A model generated the notes under the pieces. It saw only the letters and a program-made list of their open reading frames with translations. It had not been told where the DNA came from and did not search any database. Of a stretch of DNA of 64,000 nucleotides, positions 11,001 to 26,945 are shown in pieces (within the stretch, counting starts at the first letter, position 1; each line of letters opens with the position of its first letter). Position numbers and translations under genes: made by a program. Source of the DNA: Archivesica marissinica (Eukaryota > Mollusca > Bivalvia > Venerida > Vesicomyidae); NCBI GenBank assembly GCA_014843695.1, contig CM026400.1, positions 16,072,294-16,136,293 of the forward strand, read 5' to 3'.

Positions 11001-14000
11001 TGAACACACTAGTCTATTATTCCTGTGCATGGACACACTAGTCTATTATTTCTGCACATGGTACATGAACACACTAGTCTATTATTCCTGCACATGGTGC
11101 ATGAACACACTAGTCTATTATTTCTGCACATGGTACATGAACACACTAGTCTATTATTCCTGTGCATGGACACACTAGTCTATTATTTCTGCACATGGTA
11201 CATGAACACACTAGTCTATTATTCCTGTGCATGGACACACTAGTCTATTATTTCTGTGCATGAACACACTAGTCTATTATTTCTGTGCATGAACACACTA
11301 GTCTATTATTTCTGTGCATGAACACACTAGTCTATTATTTCTGTGCATGAACACACTAGTCTATTATTTCTGTGCATGAACACACTAGTCTATTATTTCT
11401 GTGCATGAACACACTAGTCTATTATTTCTGTGCATGAACACACTAGTCTATTATTTCTGTGCATGAACACACTAGTCTATTATTTCTGCACATGGTACAT
11501 GAACACACTAGTCTATTATTTCTGCACATGGTGCATGAAAACACTAGTCTATTATTCCTGCACATGGTACATGAAAACACTAGTCTATTATTCCTGCACA
11601 TGGTACATGAAAACACTAGTCTATTATTCCTGCACATGGTACATGAAAACACTAGTCTATTATTCATGCACATGGTGCATGAAAACACTAGTCTATTATT
11701 CCTGCACATGGTACATGAAAACACTAGTCTATTATTTCTGCACATGGTACATGAACACACTAGTCTATTATTCCTGCACATGGTGCATGAACACACTAGT
11801 CTATTATTCCTGTGCATGGACACACTAGTCTATTATTCCTGCACATAGTGCATGGACACACTAGTCTATTATTTCTGTGCATGGACACACTAGTCTATTA
11901 TTCCTGCACATAGTGCATGAACACACTAGTCTATTATTTCTGTGCATGGTACATGAACACACTAGTCTATTATTTCTGTGCATGGACACACTAGTCTATT
12001 ATTCCTGTGCATGGACATACTAGTCTATTATTTCTGCACATGGTACATGAACACACTAGTCTATTATTTCTGCACATGGTACATGAACACACTAGTCTAT
12101 TATTTCTGCACATGGTACATGAACACACTAGTCTATTATTTCTGCACATGGTACATGAACACACTAGTCTATTATTCCTGCACATGGTACATGAACACAC
12201 TAGTCTATTATTCCCGTACATGGTGCATGGACACACTAGTCTATTATTTCTGCACATGGTACATGAATACACTAGTCTATTATTTCTGCACATGGTACAT
12301 GAACACACTAGTCTATTATTCCCGTACATGGTGCATGGACACACTAGTCTATTATTTCTGCACATGGTGCATGAAAACACTAGTCTATTATTCCTGCACA
12401 TGGTGCATGAACACACTAGTCTATTATTTCTGCACATGGTGCATGAAAACACTAGTCTATTATTCCTGCACATGGTACATGAAAACACTAGTCTATTATT
12501 TCTGCACATGGTACATGAACACACTAGTCTATTATTTCTGCACATGGTACATGAACACACTAGTCTATTATTCCTGCACATGGTGCATGAACACACTAGT
12601 CTATTATTCCTGTGCATGGACACACTAGTCTATTATTTCTGCACATGGTACATGAACACACTAGTCTATTATTCCTGCACATGGTGCATGAACACACTAG
12701 TCTATTATTTCTGCACATGGTACATGAACACACTAGTCTATTATTCCTGTGCATGGACACACTAGTCTATTATTTCTGCACATGGTACATGAACACACTA
12801 GTCTATTATTCCTGTGCATGGACACACTAGTCTATTATTTCTGTGCATGAACACACTAGTCTATTATTTCTGTGCATGAACACACTAGTCTATTATTTCT
12901 GTGCATGAACACACTAGTCTATTATTTCTGTGCATGAACACACTAGTCTATTATTTCTGTGCATGAACACACTAGTCTATTATTTCTGTGCATGAACACA
13001 CTAGTCTATTATTTCTGTGCATGAACACACTAGTCTATTATTTCTGTGCATGAACACACTAGTCTATTATTTCTGTGCATGAACACACTAGTCTATTATT
13101 TCTGTGCATGAACACACTAGTCTATTATTTCTGTGCATGAACACACTAGTCTATTATTTCTGTGCATGAACACACTAGTCTATTATTTCTGCACATGGTA
13201 CATGAACACACTAGTCTATTATTTCTGCACATGGTGCATGAAACACTAGTCTATTATTCCTGCACATGGTACATGAAAACACTAGTCTATTATTCCTGCA
13301 CATGGTACATGAAAACACTAGTCTATTATTCCTGCACATGGTACATGAAAACACTAGTCTATTATTCATGCACATGGTGCATGAAAACACTAGTCTATTA
13401 TTCCTGCACATGGTACATGAAAACACTAGTCTATTATTTCTGCACATGGTACATGAACACACTAGTCTATTATTCCTGCACATGGTGCATGAACACACTA
13501 GTCTATTATTCCTGTGCATGGACACACTAGTCTATTATTTCTGCACATGGTCATGAACACACTAGTCTATTATTCCTGTGCATGGACACACTAGTCTATT
13601 ATTTCTGTGCATGAACACACTAGTCTATTATTTCTGTGCATGAACACACTAGTCTATTATTTCTGTGCATGAACACACTAGTCTATTATTTCTGTGCATG
13701 AACACACTAGTCTATTATTTCTGTGCATGAACACACTAGTCTATTATTTCTGTGCATGAACACACTAGTCTATTATTTCTGTGCATGGACACACTAGTCT
13801 ATTATTTCTGTGCATGAACACACTAGTCTATTATTTCTGTGCATGAACACACTAGTCTATTATTTCTGTGCATGAACACACTAGTCTATTATTTCTGTGC
13901 ATGAAAACACTAGTCTATTATTCCTGCACATGGTACATGAAAACACTAGTCTATTATTTCTGCACATGGTACATGAACACACTAGTCTATTATTCCTGCA

Positions 14001-17000
14001 CATGGTGCATGAACACACTAGTCTATTATTTCTGCACATGGTACATGAACACACTAGTCTATTATTTCTGCACATGGTGCATGAAAACACTAGTCTATTA
14101 TTCCTGCACATGGTACATGAAAACACTAGTCTATTATTTCTGCACATGGTACATGAACACACTAGTCTATTATTCCTGCACATGGTGCATGAACACACTA
14201 GTCTATTATTTCTGCACATGGTACATGAACACACTAGTCTATTATTTCTGCACATGGTGCATGAAAACACTAGTCTATTATTCCTGCACATGGTACATGA
14301 AAACACTAGTCTATTATTTCTGCACATGGTACATGAACACACTAGTCTATTATTCCTGCACATGGTGCATGAAAACACTAGTCTATTATTCCTGCACATG
14401 GTGCATGAACACACTAGTCTATTATTTCTGCACATGGTGCATGAAAACACTAGTCTATTATTCCTGTGCATGAACACACTAGTCTATTATTTCTGCACAT
14501 GGTACATGAAAACACTAGTTTATTATTTCTGCACATGGTGCATGAACACACTAGTCTATTATTTCTGCACATGGTACATGAACACACTAGTCTATTATTC
14601 CTGTGCATGAACACACTAGTCTATTATTTCTGCACATGGTACATGAACACACTAGTCTATTATTTCTGCACATGGTACATGAACACACTAGTCTATTATT
14701 TCTGCACATGGTGCATGGACACACTAGTCTATTATTTCTGTGCATGGACACACTAGTCTATTATTCCTGCACATGGTGCATGGACACACTAGTCTATTAT
14801 TCCTGCACATAGTGCATGGACACACTAGTCTATTATTTCTGTGCATGGACACACTAGTCTATTATTCCTGCACATGGTGCATGGACACACTAGTCTATTA
14901 TTCCTGCACATGGTGCATGAACACACTAGTCTATTATTTCTGTGCATGACACACTAGTCTATTATTCCTGCACATGGTGCATGAACACACTAGTCTATTA
15001 TTTCTGCACATGGTACATGAACACACTAGTCTATTATTTCTGCACCTGGTACATGAACACACTAGTCTATTATTTCTGCACATGGTACATGAACACACTA
15101 GTCTATTATTTCTGCACATGGTACATGAACACACTAGTCTATTATTCCTGCACATGGTACATGAACACACTAGTCTATTATTCCTGACATGGTGCATGAA
15201 CACACTAGTCTATTATTCCTGCACATGGTGCATGAAAACACTAGTCTATTATTTCTGCACATGGTACATGAACACACTAGTCTATTATTCCTGCACATGG
15301 TGCATGAACACACTAGTCTATTATTCCTGCACATGGTGCATGAAAACACTAGTCTATTATTTCTGCACATGGTGCATGAACACACTAGTCTATTATTCCT
15401 GCACATGGTGCATGAACACACTAGTCTATTATTCCTGTGCATGAACACACTAGTCTATTATTCCTGCACATAGTGCATGAACACACTAGTCTATTATTCC
15501 TGCACATGGTGCATGGACACACAAGTCTATTATTCCTGCATGTGGTGCATGAAAACACTAGTCTATTATTTCTGCACATGGTGCATGGACACACTAGTCT
15601 ATTATTTCTGCACATGGTGCATGAACACACTAGTCTATTATTTCTGCACATGGTGCATGGACACACTAGTCTATTATTTCTGTGCATGGACACACTAGTC
15701 TATTATTTCTGCACATGGTGCATGGACACACTAGTCTATTATTCCTGCACATGTGCATGGACACACTAGTCTATTATTTCTGTGCATGGACACACTAGTC
15801 TATTATTCCTGCACATAGTGCATGGACACACTAGTCTATTATTCCTGCACATAGTGCATGGACACACTAGTCTATTATTTCTGTGCATGGACACACTAGT
15901 CTATTATTCCTGCACATAGTGCATGAACACACTAGTCTATTATTTCTGTGCATGGTACATGAACACACTAGTCTATTATTTCTGCACCTGGTACATGAAC
16001 ACACTAGTCTATTATTTCTGCACATGGTACATGAACACACTAGTCTATTATTTCTGCACATGGTACATGAACACACTAGTCTATTATTCCTGCACATGGT
16101 ACATGAACACACTAGTCTATTATTCCCGTACATGGTGCATGGACACACTAGTCTATTATTTCTGCACATGGTACATGAACACACTAGTCTATTATTTCTG
16201 CACATGGTACATGAACACACTAGTCTATTATTCCCGTACATGGTGCATGGACACACTAGTCTATTATTTCTGCACATGGTGCATGAAAACACTAGTCTAT
16301 TATTCCTGCACATGGTGCATGAACACACTAGTCTATTATTTCTGCACATGGTGCATGAAAACACTAGTCTATTATTCCTGCACATGGTACATGAAAACAC
16401 TAGTCTATTATTTCTGCACATGGTACATGAACACACTAGTCTATTATTTCTGCACATGGTACATGAACACACTAGTCTATTATTCCTGCACATGGTGCAT
16501 GAACACACTAGTCTATTATTTCTGCACATGGTACATGAACACACTAGTCTATTATTCCTGTGCATGGACACACTAGTCTATTATTTCTGCACATGGTACA
16601 TGAACACACTAGTCTATTATTCCTGTGCATGGACACACTAGTCTATTATTTCTGTGCATGAACACACTAGTCTATTATTTCTGTACATGAACACACTAGT
16701 CTATTATTTCTGTGCATGAACACACTAGTCTATTATTTCTGTGCATGAACACACTAGTCTATTATTTCTGTGCATGAACACACTAGTCTATTATTTCTGT
16801 GCATGAACACACTAGTCTATTATTTCTGTGCATGAACACACTAGTCTATTATTTCTGTGCATGAACACACTAGTCTATTATTTCTGCACATGGTACATGA
16901 ACACACTAGTCTATTATTTCTGCACATGGTGCATGAAAACACTAGTCTATTATTCCTGCACATGGTACAAAACACTAGTCTATTATTCCTGCACATGGTA

Positions 17001-20000
17001 CATGAAAACACTAGTCTATTATTCCTGCACATGGTACATGAAAACACTAGTCTATTATTCATGCACATGGTGCATGAAAACACTAGTCTATTATTCCTGC
17101 ACATGGTGCATGAAAACACTAGTCTATTATTCCTGCACATGGTACATGAAAACACTAGTCTATTATTCCTGCACATGGTGCATGAACACACTAGTCTATT
17201 ATTCCTGTGCATGGACACACTAGTCTATTATTCCTGCACATAGTGCATGGACACACTAGTCTATTATTTCTGTGCATGGACACACTAGTCTATTATTCCT
17301 GCACATAGTGCATGAACACACTAGTCTATTATTTCTGCACATGGTACATGAACACACTAGTCTATTATTTCTGTGCATGGACACACTAGTCTATTATTTG
17401 TGCATGGACATACTAGTCTATTATTTCTGCACATGGTACATGAACACACTAGTCTATTATTTCTGCACATGGTACATGAACACACTAGTCTATTATTTCT
17501 GCACATGGTACATGAACACACTAGTCTATTATTTCTGCACATGGTACATGAACACACTAGTCTATTATTCCTGCACATGGTACATGAACACACTAGTCTA
17601 TTATTCCCGCACATGGTGCATGGACACACTAGTCTATTATTTCTGCACATGGTACATGAACACACTAGTCTATTATTTCTGCACATGGTACATGAACACA
17701 CTAGTCTATTATTCCTGTGCATGGACACACTAGTCTATTATTTCTGCACATGGTGCATGAAAACACTAGTCTATTATTTCTGCACATGGTGCATGAACAC
17801 ACTAGTCTATTATTTCTGCACATGGTGCATGAAAACACTAGTCTATTATTCCTGCACATGGTACATGAAAACACTAGTCTATTATTTCTGCACATGGTAC
17901 ATGAACACACTAGTCTATTATTTCTGCACATGGTACATGAAAACACTAGTCTATTATTCCTGCACATGGTGCATGAACACACTAGTCTATTATTCCTGTG
18001 CATGAAAACACTAGTCTATTATTTCTGCACATGGTACATGAACACACTAGTCTATTATTCCTGCACATGGTGCATGAACACACTAGTCTATTATTTCTGC
18101 ACATGGTACATGAACACACTAGTCTATTATTCCTGTGCATGGACACACTAGTCTATTATTTCTGCACATGGTACATGAACACACTAGTCTATTATTCCTG
18201 TGCATGGACACACTAGTCTATTATTTCTGTGCATGAACACACTAGTCTATTATTTCTGTGCATGAACACACTAGTCTATTATTTCTGTGCATGAACACAC
18301 TAGTCTATTATTTCTGTGCATGAACACACTAGTCTATTATTTCTGTGCATGAACACACTAGTCTATTATTTCTGTGCATGAACACACTAGTCTATTATTT
18401 CTGTGCATGAACACACTAGTCTATTATTTCTGTGCATGAACACACTAGTCTATTATTTCTGTGCATGAACACACTAGTCTATTATTTCTGTGCATGAACA
18501 CACTAGTCTATTATTTCTGTGCATGAACACACTAGTCTATTATTTCTGTGCATGAACACACTAGTCTATTATTTCTGCACATGGTACATGAAAACACTAG
18601 TCTATTATTTCTGCACATGGTGCATGAAACACTAGTCTATTATTTCTGCACATGGTACATGAACACACTAGTCTATTATTTCTGCACATGGTACATGAAA
18701 ACACTAGTCTATTATTCCTGCACATGGTACATGAACACTAGTCTATTATTCCTGCACATGGTGCATGAAAACACTAGTCTATTATTCCTGCACATGGTAC
18801 ATGAAAACACTAGTCTATTATTTCTGCACATGGTGCATGAACACACTAGTCTATTATTCCTGCACATGGTGCATGAACACACTAGTCTATTATTCCTGTG
18901 CATGGACACACTAGTCTATTATTTCTGCACATGGTACATGAACACACTAGTCTATTATTCCTGTGCATGGACACACTAGTCTATTATTTCTGTGCATGAA
19001 CACACTAGTCTATTATTCCTGTACATGAACACACTAGTCTATTATTTCTGTGCATGAACACACTAGTCTATTATTTCTGTGCATGAACACACTAGTCTAT
19101 TATTTCTGTGCATGAACACACTAGTCTATTATTTCTGTGCATGAACACACTAGTCTATTATTTCTGTGCATGGACACACTAGTCTATTATTTCTGTGCAT
19201 GAACACACTAGTCTATTATTTCTGTGCATGAACACACTAGTCTATTATTTCTGTGCATGAACACACTAGTCTATTATTCCTGTGCATGAAAACACTAGTC
19301 TATTATTCCTGCACATGGTACATGAAAACACTAGTCTATTATTTCTGCACATGGTACATGAACACACTAGTCTATTATTCCTGCACATGGTGCATGAACA
19401 CACTAGTCTATTATTTCTGCACATGGTACATGAACACACTAGTCTATTATTTCTGCACATGGTGCATGAAAACACTAGTCTATTATTCCTGCACATGGTA
19501 CATGAAAACACTAGTCTATTATTTCTGCACATGGTACATGAACACACTAGTCTATTATTCCTGCACATGGTGCATGAACACACTAGTCTATTATTTCTGC
19601 ACATGGTACATGAACACACTAGTCTATTATTTCTGCACATGGTGCATGAAAACACTAGTCTATTATTCCTGCACATGGTACATGAAAACACTAGTCTATT
19701 ATTTCTGCACATGGTACATGAACACACTAGTCTATTATTCCTGCACATGGTGCATGAAAACACTAGTCTATTATTCCTGCACATGGTGCATGAACACACT
19801 AGTCTATTATTTCTGCACATGGTGCATGAAAACACTAGTCTATTATTCCTGTGCATGAACACACTAGTCTATTATTTCTGCACATGGTACATGAAAACAC
19901 TAGTTTATTATTTCTGCACATGGTGCATGAACACACTAGTCTATTATTTCTGCACATGGTACATGAACACACTAGTCTATTATTCCTGTGCATGAACACA

Positions 20001-23000
20001 CTAGTCTATTATTTCTGCACATGGTACATGAACACACTAGTCTATTATTTCTGCACATGGTACATGAACACACTAGTCTATTATTTCTGCACATGGTGCA
20101 TGGACACACTAGTCTATTATTTCTGTGCATGGACACACTAGTCTATTATTCCTGCACATGGTGCATGGACACACTAGTCTATTATTCCTGCACATAGTGC
20201 ATGGACACACTAGTCTATTATTTCTGTGCATGGACACACTAGTCTATTATTCCTGCACATAGTGCATGGACACACTAGTCTATTATTCCTGCACATAGTG
20301 CATGGACACACTAGTCTATTATTTCTGTGCATGGACACACTAGTCTATTATTCCTGCACATAGTGCATGAACACACTAGTCTATTATTTCTGTGCATGGT
20401 ACATGAACACACTAGTCTATTATTTCTGCACCTGGTACATGAACACACTAGTCTATTATTTCTGCACATGGTACATGAACACACTAGTCTATTATTTCTG
20501 CACATGGTACATGACCACACTAGTCTATTATTCCTGCACATGGTACATGAACACACTAGTCTATTATTCCTGTACATGGTGCATGGACACACATGTCTAT
20601 TATTCCTGCACATGGTGCATGAAAACACTAGTCTATTATTTCTGCACATGGTACATGGACACACTAGTCTATTATTCCTGCATGTGGTGCATGGACACAC
20701 AAGTCTATTATTCCTGCACATGGTGCATGAAAACACTAGTCTATTATTTCTGCACATGGTGCATGGACACACTAGTCTATTATTCCTGTGCATGGTGCAT
20801 GGACACACTAGTCTATTATTCCTGTGCATGGACACACTAGTCTATTATTCCTGCACATAGTGCATGAACACACTAGTCTATTATTCCTGCACATGGTGCA
20901 TGGACACACAAGTCTATTATTCCTGCATGTGGTGCATGAAAACACTAGTCTATTATTTCTGCACATGGTGCATGGACACACTAGTCTATTATTCCTGCAC
21001 ATGGTGCATGAACACACTAGTCTATTATTTCTGCACATGGTGCATGGACACACTAGTCTATTATTTCTGTGCATGGACACACTAGTCTATTATTCCTGCA
21101 CATGGTGCATGGACACACTAGTCTATTATTCCTGCACATAGTGCATGGACACACTAGTCTATTATTTCTGTGCATGGACACACTAGTCTATTATTCCTGC
21201 ACATAGTGCATGGACACACTAGTCTATTATTCCTGCACATAGTGCATGGACACACTAGTCTATTATTTCTGTGCATGGACACACTAGTCTATTATTCCTG
21301 CACATAGTGCATGAACACACTAGTCTATTATTTCTGCACATGGTACATGAACACACTAGTCTATTATTTCTGCACATGGTACATGAACACACTAGTCTAT
21401 TATTTCTGCACATGGTACATGAACACACTAGTCTATTATTTCTGCACATGGTACATGAACACACTAGTCTATTATTCCTGCACATGGTACATGAACACAC
21501 TAGTCTATTATTCCCGCACATGGTGCATGAACACACTAGTCTATTATTTCTGCACATGGTACATGAACACACTAGTCTATTATTTCTGCACATGGTACAT
21601 GAACACACTAGTCTATTATTCCTGTACATGGTGCATGAACACACTAGTCTATTATTTCTGCACATGGTGCATGAAAACACTAGTCTATTATTCCTGCACA
21701 TGGTGCATGAACACACTAGTCTATTATTTCTGCACATGGTGCATGAAAACACTAGTCTATTATTCCTGCACATGGTCATGAAAACACTAGTCTATTATTT
21801 CTGCACATGGTACATGAAAACACTAGTCTATTATTTCTGCACATGGTGCATGAACACACTAGTCTATTATTTCTGCACATGGTGCATGAACACACTAGTC
21901 TATTATTTCTGCACATGGTACATGAACACACTAGTCTATTATTCCTGTGCATGGACACACTAGTCTATTATTTCTGCACATGGTACATGAACACACTAGT
22001 CTATTATTCCTGTGCATGGACACACTATCTATTATTCTGTGCATGAACACACTAGTCTATTATTTCTGTACATGAACACACTAGTCTATTATTTCTGTGC
22101 ATGAACACACTAGTCTATTATTTCTGTGCATGAACACACTAGTCTATTATTTCTGTGCATGAACACACTAGTCTATTATTTCTGTGCATGAACACACTAG
22201 TCTATTATTTCTGTGCATGCACATAGTTTCTGTGCATGAACACACTAGTCTATTATTTCTGCACATGGTACATGAACACACTAGTCTATTATTTCTGCAC
22301 ATGGTGCATGAAAACACTAGTCTATTATTCCTGCACATGGTACAAAACACTAGTCTATTATTCCTGCACATGGTACATGAAAACACTAGTCTATTATTCC
22401 TGCACATGGTACATGAAAACACTAGTCTATTATTCCTGCACATGGTGCATGAAAACACTAGTCTATTATTCCTGCACATGGTACATGAAAACACTAGTCT
22501 ATTATTTCTGCACATGGTACATGAACACACTAGTCTATTATTCCTGCACATGGTGCATGAACACACTAGTCTATTATTCCTGTGCATGGACACACTAGTC
22601 TATTATTCCTGCACATAGTGCATGAACACACTAGTCTATTATTTCTGTGCATGGACACACTAGTCTATTATTCCTGCACATAGTGCATGAACACACTAGT
22701 CTATTATTTCTGTGCATGGTACATGAACACACTAGTCTATTATTTCTGTGCATGGACACACTAGTCTATTATTCCTGTGCATGGACATACTAGTCTATTA
22801 TTTCTGCACATGGTACATGAACACACTAGTCTATTATTTCTGCACATGGTACATGAACACACTAGTCTATTATTTCTGCACATGGTACATGAACACACTA
22901 GTCTATTATTTCTGCACATGGTACATGAACACACTAGTCTATTATTCCTGCACATGGTACATGAACACACTAGTCTATTATTCCCGTACATGGTGCATGG

Positions 23001-25945
23001 ACACACTAGTCTATTATTTCTGCACATGGTACATGAACACACTAGTCTATTATTTCTGCACATGGTACATGAACACACTAGTCTATTATTCCCGTACATG
23101 GTGCATGGACACACTAGTCTATTATTTCTGCACATGGTGCATGAAAACACTAGTCTATTATTCCTGCACATGGTGCATGAACACACTAGTCTATTATTTC
23201 TGCACATGGTGCATGAAAACACTAGTCTATTATTCCTGCACATGGTACATGAAAACACTAGTCTATTATTTCTGCACATGGTACATGAACACACTAGTCT
23301 ATTATTTCTGCACATGGTACATGAACACACTAGTCTATTATTCCTGCACATGGTGCATGAACACACTAGTCTATTATTCCTGTGCATGGACACACTAGTC
23401 TATTATTTCTGCACATGGTACATGAACACACTAGTCTATTATTCCTGCACATGGTGCATGAACACACTAGTCTATTATTTCTGCACATGGTACATGAACA
23501 CACTAGTCTATTATTCCTGTGCATGGACACACTAGTCTATTATTTCTGCACATGGTACATGAACACACTAGTCTATTATTCCTGTGCATGGACACACTAG
23601 TCTATTATTTCTGTGCATGAACACACTAGTCTATTATTTCTGTGCATGAACACACTAGTCTATTATTTATGTGCATGAACACACTAGTCTATTATTTCTG
23701 TGCATGAACACACTAGTCTATTATTTCTGTGCATGAACACACTAGTCTATTATTTCTGTGCATGAACACACTAGTCTATTATTTCTGTGCATGAACACAC
23801 TAGTCTATTATTTCTGTGCATGAACACACTAGTCTATTATTTCTGTGCATGAACACACTAGTCTATTATTTCTGTGCATGAACACACTAGTCTATTATTT
23901 CTGTGCATGAACACACTAGTCTATTATTTCTGTGCATGAACACACTAGTCTATTATTTCTGCACATGGTACATGAACACACTAGTCTATTATTTCTGCAC
24001 ATGGTGCATGAAAACACTAGTCTATTATTCCTGCACATGGTACATGAAAACACTAGTCTATTATTCCTGCACATGGTACATGAAAACACTAGTCTATTAT
24101 TCCTGCACATGGTACATGAAAACACTAGTCTATTATTCATGCACATGGTGCATGAAAACACTAGTCTATTATTCCTGCACATGGTACATGAAAACACTAG
24201 TCTATTATTTCTGCACATGGTACATGAACACACTAGTCTATTATTCCTGCACATGGTGCATGAACACACTAGTCTATTATTTCTGCACATGGTACATGAA
24301 CACACTAGTCTATTATTTCTGCACATGGTGCATGAAAACACTAGTCTATTATTCCTGCACATGGTACATGAAAACACTAGTCTATTATTCCTGCACATGG
24401 TACATGAAAACACTAGTCTATTATTCCTGCACATGGTACATGAAAACACTAGTCTATTATTCATGCACATGGTGCATGAAAACACTAGTCTATTATTCCT
24501 GTGCATGAACACACTAGTCTATTATTTCTGTGCATGAACACACTAGTCTATTATTTCTGTGCATGGACACACTAGTCTATTATTTCTGTGCATGAACACA
24601 CTAGTCTATTATTTCTGTGCATGAACACACTAGTCTATTATTTCTGTGCATGAACACACTAGTCTATTATTTCTGTGCATGACACACAATCTGTGCATGA
24701 CACACTAGTCTATTATTTCTGTGCATGAACACACTAGTCTATTATTTCTGTGCATGGACACACTAGTCTATTATTTCTGTGCATGAACACACTAGTCTAT
24801 TATTTCTGTGCATGAACACACAACGTGCATGGACACACTAGTCTATTATTTCTGTGCATGAACACACTAGTCTATTATTTCTGCACATGGTACATGAAAA
24901 CACTAGTCTATTATTTCTGCACATGGTACATGAACACACTAGTCTATTATTTCTGCACATGGTACATGAACACACTAGTCTATTATTTCTGCACATGGTG
25001 CATGAAAACACTAGTCTATTATTTCCATACATGGTGCATGAACACACTAGTCTATTATTCCTGCACATGGTGCATGAAAACACTAGTCTATTATTCCTGC
25101 ACATGGTGCATGAAAACACTAGTCTATTATTCCCGCACATGGTGCATGGACACACTAGTCTATTATTCCTGCACATGGTGCATGAAAACACTAGTCTATT
25201 ATTCCTGCACATGGTGCATGAACACACTAGTCTATTATTTCTGCACATGGTGCATGAAAACACTAGTCTATTATTCCTGTGCATGAACACACTAGTCTAT
25301 TATTTCTGCACATGGTACATGAAAACACTAGTTATTATTTCTGCACATGGTGCATGAAAACACTAGTCTATTATTCCTGCACATGGTGCATGAACACACT
25401 AGTCTATTATTCCTGTGCATGAACACACTAGTCTATTATTTCTGCACATGGTGCATGAAAACACTAGTCTATTATTCCTGCACATGGTGCATGAACACAC
25501 TAGTCTATTATTCCTGCACATGGTGCATGAAAACACTAGTCTATTATTCCTGCACATGGTGCATGAAAACACTAGTCTATTATTCCTGCACATGGTGCAT
25601 GAAAACACTAGTCTATTATTCCTGCACATGGTGCATGAACACACTAGTCTATTATTCCTGCACATGGTGCATGAAAACACTAGTCTATTATTCCTGCACA
25701 TGGTGCATGAACACACTAGTCTATTATTTCTGCACATGGTGCATGAAAACACTAGTCTATTATTCCTGTGCATGAACACACTAGTCTATTATTTCTGCAC
25801 ATGGTGCATGAAAACACTAGTCTATTATTCCTGCACATGGTGCATGAACACACTAGTCTATTATTCCTGCACATGGTGCATGAAACACTAGTCTATTATT
25901 CCTGTGCATGAAAACACTAGTCTATTATTCCTGCACATGGTACAT
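8073..25945. repeat. Giant satellite: mixed 36-bp and 29-bp units with ~5.4-kb higher-order repeat
   Basis: About 17.9 kb, on the order of 500 units. The 36-bp form contains AACACACTAGTCTATTATTC followed by CTGCACATGGTGCATG; the 29-bp form lacks 7 bp and reads ...TTTCTGTGCATG. Each long unit holds the palindrome ACTAGT and the small hairpin TGCAC-ATG-GTGCA. Runs of 29-bp units (for example 11,240-11,470, 12,830-13,180, 18,220-18,560, 23,600-23,950) alternate with 36-bp blocks. The block pattern recurs at offsets of about 5,385 bp. Long frames on both strands (MNTLVYYSCTWC on +, MCRNNRLVCSCT on -) arise because 36 is a multiple of 3; they are not genes. Confidence 0.97.
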
Positions 25946-26945
25946 NNNNNNNNNNNNNNNNNNNNNNNNNNNNNNNNNNNNNNNNNNNNNNNNNNNNNNN
26001 NNNNNNNNNNNNNNNNNNNNNNNNNNNNNNNNNNNNNNNNNNNNNNNNNNNNNNNNNNNNNNNNNNNNNNNNNNNNNNNNNNNNNNNNNNNNNNNNNNNN
26101 NNNNNNNNNNNNNNNNNNNNNNNNNNNNNNNNNNNNNNNNNNNNNNNNNNNNNNNNNNNNNNNNNNNNNNNNNNNNNNNNNNNNNNNNNNNNNNNNNNNN
26201 NNNNNNNNNNNNNNNNNNNNNNNNNNNNNNNNNNNNNNNNNNNNNNNNNNNNNNNNNNNNNNNNNNNNNNNNNNNNNNNNNNNNNNNNNNNNNNNNNNNN
26301 NNNNNNNNNNNNNNNNNNNNNNNNNNNNNNNNNNNNNNNNNNNNNNNNNNNNNNNNNNNNNNNNNNNNNNNNNNNNNNNNNNNNNNNNNNNNNNNNNNNN
26401 NNNNNNNNNNNNNNNNNNNNNNNNNNNNNNNNNNNNNNNNNNNNNNNNNNNNNNNNNNNNNNNNNNNNNNNNNNNNNNNNNNNNNNNNNNNNNNNNNNNN
26501 NNNNNNNNNNNNNNNNNNNNNNNNNNNNNNNNNNNNNNNNNNNNNNNNNNNNNNNNNNNNNNNNNNNNNNNNNNNNNNNNNNNNNNNNNNNNNNNNNNNN
26601 NNNNNNNNNNNNNNNNNNNNNNNNNNNNNNNNNNNNNNNNNNNNNNNNNNNNNNNNNNNNNNNNNNNNNNNNNNNNNNNNNNNNNNNNNNNNNNNNNNNN
26701 NNNNNNNNNNNNNNNNNNNNNNNNNNNNNNNNNNNNNNNNNNNNNNNNNNNNNNNNNNNNNNNNNNNNNNNNNNNNNNNNNNNNNNNNNNNNNNNNNNNN
26801 NNNNNNNNNNNNNNNNNNNNNNNNNNNNNNNNNNNNNNNNNNNNNNNNNNNNNNNNNNNNNNNNNNNNNNNNNNNNNNNNNNNNNNNNNNNNNNNNNNNN
26901 NNNNNNNNNNNNNNNNNNNNNNNNNNNNNNNNNNNNNNNNNNNNN
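25946..26945. other. Assembly gap of exactly 1,000 N
   Basis: The round length suggests a placeholder of unknown true size. The satellite on the left and the 27-bp array on the right are unrelated, so the array is cut short and the missing sequence could hold the exon for the first half of the HYR domain. Confidence 0.99.

Noticed and set aside
8033..25945. Dozens of long open frames on both strands (for example 323 and 328 residues)
   Set aside because: All are translations of the same 36/29-bp satellite unit in different frames, with no signal peptide, splice structure or codon bias independent of the repeat.
8073..25945. CRISPR array or other direct-repeat/spacer system
   Set aside because: Units are contiguous without unique spacers, and the context is a eukaryotic intron-rich locus.
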